From Phytoseiulus persimilis (lineage: Eukaryota > Arthropoda > Arachnida > Mesostigmata > Phytoseiidae): a stretch of DNA of 64,000 nt. Below the pieces are notes generated by a model. It worked only from the letters and a program-made list of their open reading frames with translations. It searched no databases and had not been told where the DNA came from. Of this stretch, positions 47,053-58,397 are shown piece by piece. The DNA lies in the NCBI GenBank assembly GCA_037576195.1, contig CM075104.1, forward strand, positions 19,608,211 through 19,672,210. Reading direction: 5' to 3'. Each line of letters starts with the position of its first letter. Positions within the stretch are counted from its first letter, which is position 1. The translations under genes and the position numbers were made by a program.

Positions 47053-49510
47053 AGGGAGTTCCATGGCAACGAGGCATCTCGGGAAATTCCGGAACAATGT
47101 TTGGCTTCGGGCCACAATCCCTTCCTCGGGTTGAGCACTTCCCACATCCGGGCGGAAATTGCGGAGAAGAATAATCACCGTACGTGGCTCAGTCATTGAC
47201 CCTCGATCAGGAGAGAGACTGCCGGGCACCCGTTTCCCGTTCGTCCGTGGCAAATAAAACGTTCCTCAATCTTCGAGCGCGAGACCAAATCTGACTGACT
47301 GAGTGAGCCCCGTGCCGAATGCCAAGAGATCATAAAGATCACTGTCCCGGTGCTATCCGCAGCCTGTGTCAGGAAGTTCCCAGCGCAGTCTCGAGGCGTA
47401 CGTGACCTGTCTCCTACGAGACCCGCGCCGGCCCGATCCCATCGTTCGACGCCTACGGATGAGGTTCTCGGGCGATTTTGGCGCATCGTCACCGCGGAAA
47501 GGAACGGCGGATCAAACCCGAACATCCGTTATCACCAAGTTACGAGGCTGCTGGCCGCACTCACTCGACAAGGAATAATCGATATGTAACGCGTTGCTGT
47601 TGGCATGGTATTGGTGTCTGGCCCACGAAGGGAGGGAGCTCCTGGAGGAACTCGTTGAACGTGACTGAGCAGAAGGATGGTCCTCCTGGAGCCAGAGGCG
47701 TTTCTCCGTGTCTCGATTGGGAGTTAGTCAAGCTCTAGGTTCCTTCATATATCCCGGACTCTCAGAAGCTCTCCTGTCTGCGGGCAGTTTTCTCCAGTCT
47801 CTTGCCTGATAACTATGGGGGGCAATGTGGCTCATACCGGTGAGAATCGAAGCCTTCGTTATAAAAACGGAGCAACACTTTTTCCCAGGATCAACAATGA
47901 AGGATCGGTGCTCCATCACGTGTTTCGATTGCCTTACGAACAACCTCCAGGGCTTTCTGGAGGGAATCTTCGACCCTATAAAAGTAGAAAGGGCTTGCTC
48001 TAGCGGGGACGTTCCAGGATTCTGTAAATCGCCCACTGAAAGAGCCCTCCAGCGATTGGATGGAGCGAACGTAATCTTCCCTGTTACGTTCAAGGTTCGT
48101 CTCAAATTTCATGCACACAGCAACGTTAAATGTGGCTGCTCTTGCGTGGTCAAAAAGGCTCTCTTCCTCAAAGGAGAGAGGCGTCCTTGTTAATTGAGAA
48201 TTATCACCACGTTGAGAGCATACTGATTAGTTTCGGCCATCGTCCGTCCGATACCCTGGAGTATAACTCCGTCCCGGTCTGCACGGAAATTGAACCATTC
48301 AAGCTGAGGAAACCTCCAGTCTCCGTTGTTTCCACGAGAGCGGCTCCAAAGCTCTGCGCTCTTGTTGAGATGTGAACGTAGAGGAAAAGATATTTCCGAC
48401 GCTCGCAATGCTATCGGGTCAAACCTCGACAATGGGTGGCGTTCGATTCAACCACATACAAACTTGCGAGTCCAACAAGAATAATGTACGTTCCATGAGT
48501 CTGATGGGATTCATTCGCGAATTCCAACGGAGCAGTTTGAATCCATGTACTGCCGCGACGGAGCACGTTCTTGGGTCGTCTGCGATATGCAACACGGCTC
48601 CACGTTTGGTAAAGCGAGCCGATAGCGCACCAGGGCATCAAGGTTCCCGGGGCCTCGAGATGCTGCTTGTCGAGAAGCTTGTCCTTCACTCCACACGGGA
48701 TGATCAACAGCCGGTTGGACCGACCAATTCGGGCTCCTACGTCTGATGCCGATTCACCCGATATTGTTTAATGCTCATTGAAGGTGAGATGTCCCGTATT
48801 ATCCGTCGGACTCAAAGACCGAGTCAACGATTCGGAGTCGCGCGAGGGCTCGTCAGAGCTCACTCATTCCAGCTGCCCCTCGTCCTCTTCCGAAGTGCCT
48901 CCTCGAATTCCCACAATTTTCTCGATTCAGTTCCCTTTTTTCGAAAAATGGCGGCTATTAGGCCCTTCGCCCTCAGGTCTCCAGAAGGGAGCGCGAATCC
49001 TTCAATGTTAGAACCCTAATCGGATGAAACATACTCTCGCGATTTTTTCTTCAGTTTTTCCGGAGTAGTGTTGGATGAAAATCACAGCACAACTTCTTCG
49101 TTAATGTCTACGAATGGTTCCACGTACGGGCAGATTACTGGATCGGCGAAGAATAAAGTTGGTGAACAAAAACTCGACTGACGTGGTTGCGCACGCTTTT
49201 CGGGAATTCGGGCCACAAGCCGGAGGAACTAGTAGATCCCCGCGAGTTTTTGCTCGTGGGTTCCCATGATTCCCCAGACATATTTGTATTTCGCTCGTCA
49301 CATCTGAGGCTTGAGATTTGTGGAATTACACTGTACACTGCCATGTACTTCACCGCACGGAAACAACTTCGTACATACGTATGGGTTCCAGCCTTTTTGC
49401 GTTACGGGAGTGCATATCCCTCTCAGTCAGTTTCTATGATTCTCCCAGGGATCCGTCCTGACTCTGGACTCTAGAGCGTGAGGATTTGGCGGTGAGAGAA
49501 AGAGTGATCT

Positions 49511-49556
49511 GGATTCGGGTAACTGGGACTCGGGTGATTGGGACTCGGATAACTGG
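49511..49556 (+). repeat. 14-15-base tandem repeat, three copies
   Basis: Variants of GGGACTCGGGTAACT in direct tandem. Confidence 0.75.
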
Positions 49557-49778
49557 TAGATCGATAGGGATAGGTAGGAATAGATCGATATGGAACAGGG
49601 CATCGGTTGTAGTCGTACGAGTAATCGGAAAGAGGCTTCGGCTCATGTCCCACTTCCGCTCAGTTTGATACTGCAATAGGTTCGAGCTCTTGCACCAATC
49701 AGGAGAATTTCATCATGCTCTGTTGAAAGAGCACGCTCTCAGGAGCGGTCACTTTTCTGGGAACTGGAACAAATTAAC

Positions 49779-49832
49779 AGGCTTGCCCTTTCAGACAGGC
49801 TTGCCATTTCAGACGGGCTTGCCATTTTACAC
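49779..49832 (+). repeat. 18-base tandem repeat, three copies
   Basis: The unit AGGCTTGCCATTTCAGAC is repeated three times with few changes. Confidence 0.85.
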
Positions 49833-50429
49833 GTGCATCCTCCATGTCGCTATGAAACCAAGCTCTTGTTGCGCACAGGTATAGGCGAGTGGAAACAACA
49901 CGGGGTGTTTGCGACTCGCGCGATACGCGGGGCGGCAACCGAGAGAGAATTAAGGTAGCTTTTTGGAAAGTACCGCGGCTCTGAATCGAGCGTGTTCGAC
50001 GCTCTCTTTCTCTCTGTTCAATATGGCCGCTGGAGGCGGCCATCTCTTTTCTCACTTTCCCTCGGCCACCGCCGCGGGTAACGGCGGTTTATTTCAGAAT
50101 TCAGCTTATGTACATGGGTTACTTCGCGGTGCAATACCTATTACCCATGCACCGAACCTCGGTTCGTGACAGCTCTCAAGGAGACGCGCTCTCCGAGGGA
50201 AGCGTGCGGTACAACCCAGGAGTACAACCCAATGAAAGTACGCCCGGAAGAAGTTGCAGCTCAGGGGCGCAAACAGTTCTCTTTCCCGGTTCAACAAGGT
50301 TCGCCAATTCATTCGGTAGCCGCCCCTCCTTCTGTTTTTGAGATTCCGGAACCTTTCTCCGAAGGTTGCAGAGTGTGCCCTAGAATTCCGCGTGTAACAG
50401 ATTCCTCATATAACTTCCTCCCGGGGGTC

Positions 50430-51050
50430 CACGGGAGCTATTCCGGCATCGATCTGACCACGATGCTGAGGGTCACGAAAATCGTGAATGACTGATCTGG
50501 GTATATGAGGGTATATATGAACGCAATTTCGGAATCGATGTCACGATACTTTTGGGGGTCAATGGAGGCGATCTTGGTTCCTCAAACGAAACGTCCGCTA
50601 TTCGAAGCATTTCAGCGTATTTGGGGCGATGATACTCTGGAGCAGTCTCCGTGAATCAAAGGAAATTCACTTCCACGGACCCCCAGAAATATGGTCGGAT
50701 CGACCCGGAAGTCACATACATGTATCTTAGAAAGTATGGTCCTATCGACCGCGCGATAACCTCCATATACTCCAAAAAGTGGGGTTATATCCATCCCGAA
50801 ATCACCTTCACGGACCCCCAGAATCATCTTCAAGTCGAGCTCGGAGTCATCTCCATGGACTTCGAAAAGTATGATCATATCGAGCCCGGGATCACCTTGA
50901 AAGACTCTAGAGGGTATCGTCAGATCGACCCCGGAGCCACCTCTTCGTATTCCCAGGAATACGGTCAGATCAACCCCGGAATCACCTCAATAGAATCCAA
51001 AAAGTCGCCTGCAGTCCCCGAAATCGCCTCCGCGCACCCCAAAAATATTG
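50430..51050. repeat. 45-base repeat cluster with orientation switch
   Basis: From 50430 to about 50575 units are reverse (GATTTCGG-like CATCGATCTGACCACG, ATACTTTTGGGGGTC). From about 50665 to 51050 some nine units are forward (CGGACCCCCAGAAATATGGTC, split in the reading as CCCCAGAAATATGGTCGG). The switch region around 50580-50660 has no units. The forward part creates a 159-codon open frame (50651-51130) with a 15-residue periodicity. Confidence 0.75.
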
Positions 51051-51505
51051 TACCCGCATGGACCCTCTATTCACTGATTTCCATAGGGCTCATCCGAATG
51101 CCAGAGCTCATCAAGCGGCCAGCTGAGTGAATCAGTGTCGTGTCTCAGATCTCGAGAGAACAGTCGAATCGCTACATACGGAACACATCCGTTTCCTGAG
51201 TTCATATTCGCCGAACAGGTGATCACGTCAAGTTCCCATGGACGAATTTCCTGGGGATCTCCTGTTCATCTCTCTCCTGATCATTCATCGGGTCCACGAT
51301 AACTTTATGAGACTAGCGATCAGCCACCCATGCGATCATTCCGATTTATAACATTCCGAGCCTGGCAGTACCGCCCAACACAGGTTGTTGATGATATTCA
51401 GAATCCCAACGACTTGGAGCGGAATTGCATTGAGAGCGGTTCCGCTCCAACGATCTTCGCACCCTCCTGCTTGAGCACCTGTTGGCATGGAGAGGCATAG
51501 AGAGA

Positions 51506-52016
51506 TTAGCCCGGAGATCTCATGGAGAAATCTTCCGCAGTCCGCCGCATCTCAACGGCTATGGATGCCTCCGAGGGTCTTAGGACTCGTTGTATTGAGC
51601 CGGAGGTCCCGTTTCCGCTTCGCGGAGGTTCGTCGTTTCCGAAGGGTAGAGCAGGACATCGTCCCTTCGGGATTGGAACGAATGAATCGAGTGTCGATGA
51701 GACGGAAATAGGATCCTCACACGGAAGTGGAGAGTAGGGGGGCTATGATTCAAACTTCGTGATGCGTTTGTGATCGAATTTTCATACCTGCTGGAGCGTA
51801 ATATGAGCCTGGCTGGAGACGATTTCCTCCATCGTTGATACCGAGCGTTTCCATTCAAACTGCTCACGTGGTTCTCGTTCAGTTTCAGTCCCGAGTTGTT
51901 GTTTACCATCGCATGCGGGACGATTCAGTGCGAAAAGTGTTTTCTCTCTCAACTGGGGGGCATGCGTCGATGGGCGGGTACTGCACTCAAAGGCGGGGTA
52001 AATAAATGGGCATGCT
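51506..52016 (-). CDS. two-exon candidate gene, unknown function (3' part)
   Basis: The upstream exon ends at 51788 with a good donor (CAG/GTATGA, phase 0). The intron is 72 bases (51716-51787), ending in a pyrimidine-rich acceptor (CTCTCCACTTCCGTGTGAG). The final exon 51715-51506 then reads 69 codons in phase to TAA. The upstream frame is open from about 52196; 52016 is a possible acceptor boundary (CTCCTGATAG) and no ATG start was found, so the gene is incomplete at its 5' end. The product is hydrophilic (EREPREQFEWKRSVS, then SVSSTLDSFVPIPKG) with no recognised domain, and looks partly disordered. An ATG-started frame of 62 codons at 52122-52310 may be an earlier exon, but no phase-compatible donor was found. 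Intron length and phase agreement are the evidence. Confidence 0.45.
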
Positions 52017-52310
52017 CTATCAGGAGTGTATGACCGTTTATTTGATTCATTCACATATCGAGCAGATTTCGTGGATTCGAGGTACAAGCATCGATTGATC
52101 TGACTTCCTTCGAGAGTTCCTTCATGTGGGCTCGTGAGAGTGAAGTGATGTTGCGGACGGAATTGTTTCAGAGTCGGCCGTTGGCTGCCTGACCTCAGTC
52201 ACTGTTTGGATTGAGCCCCCCCTTTGAGTAGAGAGGGCCCGAATGATGAAATTTCCTCGATGCTCCCCGCCTCGGACGTCAACGGAGATATTTGTATTCT
52301 CGAGAGTCAT

Positions 52311-53339
52311 TGATGGGTCTCGGATCAGCGTTGCGGTCGTTCAGCGATTCAGCATGGCGTGAACGATCTGAGAACCGCACTATACTTCTCTCCCACCCGA
52401 CGCGACGCCCACTCTTTTCAACGGAGGATGCCGGCCCCGACCCTGGACTATGGGGGGCCATACGAATGGCGGAAAGTTCAAACGAGGGGCTGGGGGACTG
52501 ATGAGCGAGTCTCATCGAATGTTCCGCCGTTTCGGCTTCTGGAGCTCATCTCTGCAATAGAAGGTCGAACCCTCTCCAGCGATATGAGCGGCCTGCGAAG
52601 CTCTAGCGAAATGGAATGGAAGGAATATTCAAAATCGTTGAAGCTCCGGGAGTTTCATGTAACGGGTGGGACGTGACAGACTTTCTGTGTTCCTCCCTCG
52701 AGTGGGAAACCCCATATGCTGCCCTCCCTCAGTTGAGTCTGGAGCGTTTCCTCTCTCAAGTGACGTTCTCGACCCATCCTCGTTGTGGACTCATCATCGA
52801 GAAGCACGGATACATTCCAATCTCGTACATGGATTGAGGTCAGATTCTGGAGGCCCATTATAAGGAAGAACACCACCAATTTCCATGAACTGAACAGGAC
52901 GTAGCAATTTCTCCAGATAAGTTCGGCCCACCGTCAGATAACATCCAAATTGAATATCGGTTATGGCACAGCGCGAGAAATTGCCAGAGAGGGCCGAGTT
53001 GAGCGCTATTACATGACAGGCGGATGTCCTGTAAAGCAAAGGCGGCCGAGCAGGATGCGATTCCGTCGCGCATCATATACGCCTCTAACATACGGACGAA
53101 TTAACGTTTCCGCTGGCCTATGACTGAGCCCGTCAGAAATTTCCGGCGCACGTACGCGTCACACCGTCTCGGATTGTAACCACCGAAACCCGACGTGGTG
53201 ATCGTCGAGGGACCGCGCCGGAACACATTTTTGCGTATGACAATGGAAATCATGAGAATTACGATTGCGAAAGCGTCACGAGCAACAGGCACCTGGCCGG
53301 GGCGGCAAAACTCTGCCCTTGTCTGTTTTTTGATTGCAG
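52311..53339. other. no supported gene
   Basis: Overlapping frames of 60-105 codons on both strands, without motifs. A minus-strand frame at 53101-53292 has a hydrophobic start (FAIVILMISIVI), possibly by chance. Confidence 0.3.
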
Positions 53340-53504
53340 GTCTGGACTGAAGGGGGCTTCGTCCCCCAGAGTTTTCAAGCTCTGCGCCGGGTGGTACGAA
53401 TCCTGGGCACGCAACTGCGTCTCCCGAAAGTCACGCTCAGGCTCGTAGCTCACGCAGTGGGCGAAAATCCTGTGCGCAGTTCGAGGCTTCCTGGTGTGAG
53501 ATAG
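53340..53504 (+). CDS. candidate terminal exon, unknown protein
   Basis: A near-ideal acceptor (CTTGTCTGTTTTTTGATTGCAG) is followed in phase 0 by 54 open codons and TAG. The peptide is basic and helical in character (QALRRVVRILGTQLRLPK). No upstream exon on the plus strand was found, so this rests on one splice signal and one open frame. Confidence 0.25.
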   Translation, partial: VWTEGGFVPQSFQALRRVVRILGTQLRLPKVTLRLVAHAVGENPVRSSRLPGVR

Positions 53505-55681
53505 CCCGAGCTGAGCGGCTCTTGGGAAGACAGCATAAATGTGTAACTAGCACGAACAATATTCTTATTACATAAAGACAAGCATTACTCTTTGATCGAT
53601 GAATCACGGTATGGTAGCTTGACGGTTGGGGTACGTTTCTTGTATTGATTTCAGCTCATACTTCCAGGGGCTCAGACCTCGATCATTGGTCTATCTCTCA
53701 AGTTTGTCTCAAGTCTGCAGGCGCTTGCGGGTTCTGGTTACCACGGCCTGGGTTACTAGTTAGTTACGGAATCTTGTCAGGGCAATGAGAGCGTCGCCGT
53801 TCGGTTTCCGCAGGGGAAACTTTGACTCCGAGGTTTTCTTTCGTTGTTTCGGAACAATTACAGCCCCTTTCTCCGATCAGAAACCCTCTCATAATTTCCA
53901 GAGGCTCGGAAAGGATGAGATCTCTATGCAGAGCGCGGAGTCCGAGCGGACTTTAAGCGAAACGAGTCATGTTTAGGGATCCTCCCCGTGGAATCTCATG
54001 GATTTCGCGTACAGAAAAACAGTGGCGTGCTCGACTTTTGTAATTCTCGGGCCACTCCTTGAGCCCTCAATTGAATCTTTCTACATAAATGTATTGATAT
54101 AGCAATCATAATCGAACTTGATCACAAGGAACTAGTTGAACTCAGCATTCAGTGAGCATAAAACATTGTTGCTCTGTTTGATACCGGTTGTTCGGCTGTG
54201 AAACTCCTCTTGGAGTTTCTCGAGCACTCGAGACTCGACTGGCGCATGCTTAACCGGAAGCCTCCTGGCCATGTTACCTGCCAGCAGAGTTCTAACCAGC
54301 TTCGCATCGATGACAAGTCTCGGAACGCATCCTTGGAGTTGCTTAAATGGTCAGATCAAATTCATTGCCGAATGAAACCCAGGTTCCAGCGCCGTCGTTC
54401 TCGCAGTCGACCATTATTATTCCTTCCATATTTCTCAGAGTGATTTGTCTCTACTCTGCGTCTTACATGGAGGCCTCATTCACCAAAACGGTCTCCAAGC
54501 CGAGAGAGGGTTACTGGTCGGGAAAAAGATTTTGGGAAACGGGTTTCAGAGAAACGGGAGGGCACCGTTCAGAACCTGTGGGGAGCCGCCGAAAAAAAAG
54601 AACTCCCCAACTAACCTGCCGATTCCTTCATTGCTCTACATTCGGGAGTGCCTTGCAGGAGGATAATGTTTGGACTCTATAGCTTCCGAACCGACATGAC
54701 CTCGTATAATTTACGAATCAAATTCGCAAGCCGCGAAATCAGAAGCTGACGCCAGCGCTGCGTTGGCACTCCGACCTTGAAGAGTTCTCACATGTTGGAG
54801 GCTCCCCGACGTTTCGGAATAGTTCATCTGTCAGCGCGCCTCCCGCTCAACTCGCAGCAAGTTTCAGAAAAAGTGGAAGCGACGGTCTCGCACATCTGCC
54901 GGTTTTCAAAGTGCCGTTCCGCGGGCTTGCCCCACCAAGCTTCGGGCTGGCATGAATGTTTCGTATGCGACGGGGGTGAGCATGGATCGTTGGAGTGTTT
55001 TTTTTTTCACCCAATCAAACTTTTTATAGTCCCATCGGTATCCGGCTGAATGCGTTTCAGGCACATCGAAGCGTTTCCGTTCCGTTTTTTCTCGCTGTGC
55101 CCGGGCGAATCGAGCATGATTAGCAGGCACGACCCCTCACACTCAAGCCCTGTGGCCGAGAGAGCAATAGGAAGGTCATGTCTCGACAACAGTAGAGCTC
55201 TGTTCATGAAACATCGAGTGAAGTCCTCATGCCAGGGCTTCCTGATCCCAGCGCCGGGTCAGCAGAGACCTGAAGAGCGCTGATCCGCTGCGCCACCAGC
55301 ACAGGATACGTTTAAGTGCGTCGATGCTCTAGCTATTCAAGGACCTGATGGTTTCCCCGGTCCCTCTGAACTCCTTCGGCTGTTCCGCAGTGTCTCCGTC
55401 ATCAAGGTGGTCCTGCCTAAACGGTGGTGGAACTAGGATAGAAGGCTGCTGCACTCTTCTAACGCGCTACTCCTCAGATTGAAAGCCTGGTTTCTGAGTA
55501 TGACCGAGCCGGGGCCGGTCAATCTTCCGATACCAGCGTTGCTTAGAGACATTCCCAGAATTCCCAGTGTTTCCTCACTCCACTGATCACTCAATCTTTT
55601 AGTCATCGGGCCACAGTCCCCAAAAGCAGTTCTGACGAGTTCCGACTGTTCGGTGTCCATTCATAGCGCACTGCCACTCAC
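53505..55681. other. no supported gene
   Basis: Frames of up to 111 codons (54347-54682, plus) without motif or splice chain. Nothing recognised. Confidence 0.3.
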
Positions 55682-55804
55682 CGTTTGGATAAGAGTCGGC
55701 TCACGTGCGGGATTCAATCGTAGAATATTCGTACCGCTCGGTCGGACATTGACCAGAGGCCTTTTCGAGTGACAGAATGAGGGACGGAATAAGACGGAAC
55801 TCAT
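55682..55804 (-). CDS. candidate 41-codon internal exon
   Basis: Bounded by a strong acceptor (ATCAACCTTTCGTGTCCGACAG) and a strong donor (ACG/GTGAGTGG). Length 123 bases, open throughout only in phase 0, starting with ATG. It encodes a basic peptide (HSKRPLVNVRPSGTNILRL). It could be a first coding exon or an internal one. A frame that continues in phase 0 from 55645 to a stop at 55433 would need an intron of only 36 bases, which is too short to trust. Confidence 0.35.
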
Positions 55805-57014
55805 CTGTCGGACACGAAAGGTTGATTGGGTGTTTCTCAACCTCGCCCTCCTCATCAACCCCGAGTCAACTTGCCTCCAGCCGTCTGGTGGTCAGCCGCC
55901 GACATCGCTGGGTAAAACTGCGTCACGGCGAAGTCAGCCGCCAATACCGGTAGCCAGATGCACGCCGGAACCTGTGCGAGGAGAGGCCCATCGGAGCGAG
56001 AGAGCACAAAAGGTTGGTTTCCATTGAGTTCGGATTCCTCATCTAGAGTTGTATGTCAATTTGGACTGTACTCCGCATACGCTGGGCGACGGATTGCTTT
56101 GGATGTCTACTGATGGCGGACAGACAGACATTTCTGTGGTCTATAGGGATAGACGAAGAGAGAGAAGGGAGGTGAAGTCTGCCGCCTGTTCCACGTCGAT
56201 CCGATCGATCGCGTTGAAATCATCGAGGACATACAGACCAGTAAACAAACAGATCCTCACTCTGCGTGTATAGTGCTTTTCGAGGAAGTCGTGTCATGGA
56301 TCTCTTTTCCTCACGAATCGAATTCGCTCACGAAACCCAAGTTCTTCGAGAGTCCACGCCCAAGCTATGAAGCTGATACGGGTGCTTTCCGGGAGTCTGC
56401 TTCCGAGAGTTCAGAGAAAAGAGAACTTCCTCATCAAATGAACACGATTTGTGGAACATCACGATTTGGCGAGCGCTCCACGCCGCTTGCATCCCGCTCC
56501 ACGAATTCGCAATTTTGTGATTGCCTCATTCGACAACTTGCAATTCCAGCCAACCTCCGGCGGACTGGAGTCGGCCGAGCTTCGCGCAGCGAGACTGCGG
56601 TTCCTGGCATAGAGGAACTTTTCTCCCTCTCCATCGGTTCAGCATCATTCCTGGAACTATCTTCTCATACGACTGATAGAGACAAGTTGTTACTCTCCTG
56701 TATTATGGTTCGAGTGCAATGGTGGAATATCGTGGCAGATCGAGAAACATTTTTGGCTGTTTCTGGAGCCTTCCCTGTAGGTTTTGCTCCAGGATAATGA
56801 TTTTGACATCGAATCGCTCCATGGCGTGCGCTTCAGTTTCTCGGAATCGACGTTGGATCGTTTCTGGAGCCTTTCGCGTGAATTTTGTATCCGCTTATCA
56901 AATCCGACACTGAACTGCTTTCTCAGTGGTTCCTGAAGCACTTCTTGTAGCTTGAAGTCATAGAAGGTCCGTTCAAAGACGGTCTCCGAAGCTGTAGTAT
57001 GCACTCGTACAGAA
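55805..57014. other. no supported gene; one long unassigned plus-strand frame
   Basis: A 174-codon ATG-started frame at 56273-56797 is rich in Ser and has no recognisable domain. At this window size one or two frames of that length are expected by chance, so it is not called as a gene. Confidence 0.3.
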
Positions 57015-57400
57015 CGAGTCGAGCCCCGAATCACCTCCATGAACTCCAAAAAGTATGGTCTGATCGATCACAGAACCGCCTCCTCATACTCCGATGAGTA
57101 TAATCAGTTCGATCCCGGAACCATCTCTCCAGATTCCAAAAAGTATATTCTAATCGATTCCGGAAAACCCCTCTCGGTCTCCGAAAACTATGGTCAAATT
57201 GATCCCGGAACCATATCCTAAGACAAAATGGTCAAACTGATCGCGGAACTACCTCCCTAGAATCCTAAAAAGTATGGTAAGATGGATCCCAGAAGCGCTT
57301 CCAAGGTACCCGAGACGTACGATCAGATCGATCACAGAATCACCCCCAGGGACCCCAAAAAGTATGGTCGAATGGACCCTGAAACATCCTCCAATGTCCA
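57015..57400 (+). repeat. degenerate 45-base repeat array, about eight units, forward
   Basis: Units such as CCAAAAAGTATGGTCTGATC, GATCCCGGAACC and ACCCCAAAAAGTATGGTCG. They are more diverged than the arrays at 16.7 and 39.9 kb. Confidence 0.75.
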
Positions 57401-57469
57401 GAGGAGGGCCGGGCAGGGAAAAAGACGGAATGACAAACATTCCACAAGAGTGTGGACATGTGGAGCGGA

Positions 57470-57595
57470 TTAAATACAGTAAGGATGGTAAACACCACGA
57501 TTCATTGAACGCATCACCCTGGCTTCCCGAGTGGCTTCCATTCGGCGAGCCGTTGGGGAAGCCACTCGGTTTATGATGTTTACCTACTGCAACCA
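57470..57595. repeat. imperfect inverted repeat (hairpin)
   Basis: CAGTAAGGATGGTAAACACC at 57478 pairs with GATGTTTACCTACTG near 57576-57590. Inside, GGCTTCCCGAGTGGCTTCC pairs with GGGAAGCCACTCGG. Possible loop or small non-autonomous element. No target duplication was seen. Confidence 0.55.
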
Positions 57596-57895
57596 GCTGA
57601 TCAACGCCGGTCGATCAGTACAACGCAGCATGGACCGAGGTAATGTAATTACGGCTTCCAGATGACAAAGAGTTGCATAACCAGAAAGGACATATTTTGG
57701 ATGATCGGAAAACGAGACACAAACGAGGGCATGACAGATAAATTTGGCGGGTGGACAGTTCTTGGCAATCCGAAAAATATGATTTTGAGTTCTTGCGGCA
57801 CAGGCGTGGGCAGGAACGAGAAATCCATGCGGTGCCGATCTCAAAATAGACAGGGCTGAAGTGACATGTGTTTTTTTCGCACTGGAATGCAAAAG

Positions 57896-58397
57896 CCTCG
57901 GCTCGGACACTCACGTTACACTCCCCTCCGAGCCTCACGTTTCTCGAGGGAGCACAGCAAAGGAGAAAACATCAGGTGAGCAAAATACGTGAGGTGAATG
58001 GCAAGAAAACGTGCAGCATTCTCTTCTCACTCTGGATCGGTCGGCTTCCTCCTCGTAAACTAGTCCGATGACACGCGGAAACTTCGCGCTCGCTCACTTT
58101 CACCAATAGGGGAACCCCAAGAATGAGCGCTCGCAGCGAGCAACAACCCCGGTTAGGACAGCCTGTCAAGACCACGAGCTCCCACTTTCTCCTGGAATGT
58201 TTGAGTTCGAAGTCGGGCTTCCAAAAGTCTCATCGGAATTCCTCGTCGGCTCGCTCTACCCTCCAAGCAACGTTTTGAATCCGAGGAAAAAATCGTCGAC
58301 TTCATACAAAGACCACCGGAGGAAGCAGAGGAAAACTCGGTACCGTTTTGAGTTCCACGCCGAAGCCTACCGAATCTTGAAAGAGAAGGAACAGTAA
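57896..58397 (+). CDS. two-exon candidate gene, basic C-terminus, unknown function
   Basis: Exon 57896-57975 ends at a consensus donor (CATCAG/GTGAGC, phase 0). After a 134-base intron with acceptor CTCACTTTCACCAATAG, exon 58110-58397 reads 95 codons in phase to TAA. The C-terminal part is strongly basic and aromatic (KDHRRKQRKTRYRFEFHAEA) and ends EKEQ, which looks like a genuine protein end and might bind nucleic acid or carry a nuclear localisation signal. Upstream exons are not resolved: the acceptor before 57896 (a T run ending GCAAAAG) is weak. No family was recognised. The opposite strand is also partly open, so strand assignment rests on the splice signals. Confidence 0.4.

Larger units (their letters stand above)
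45264..50429. other. no supported gene; one very long poly-G tract
   Basis: Many overlapping frames on both strands (46174-46641 minus at 155 codons, 47728-48105 minus, 47825-48193 plus, 48372-48746 plus), none with a known motif. A plus-strand peptide inside 45905-46159 begins with a leader-like MRLLLMLHFACLAVG and could start a secreted protein. No splice chain was established. Confidence 0.3.

Noticed and set aside
50651-51130. 159-codon periodic open frame
   Set aside because: Same cause: it follows the 45-base unit exactly and has no domain or start context.
56273-56797. 174-codon plus-strand open frame
   Set aside because: Length near the chance maximum for this window and no recognisable domain.
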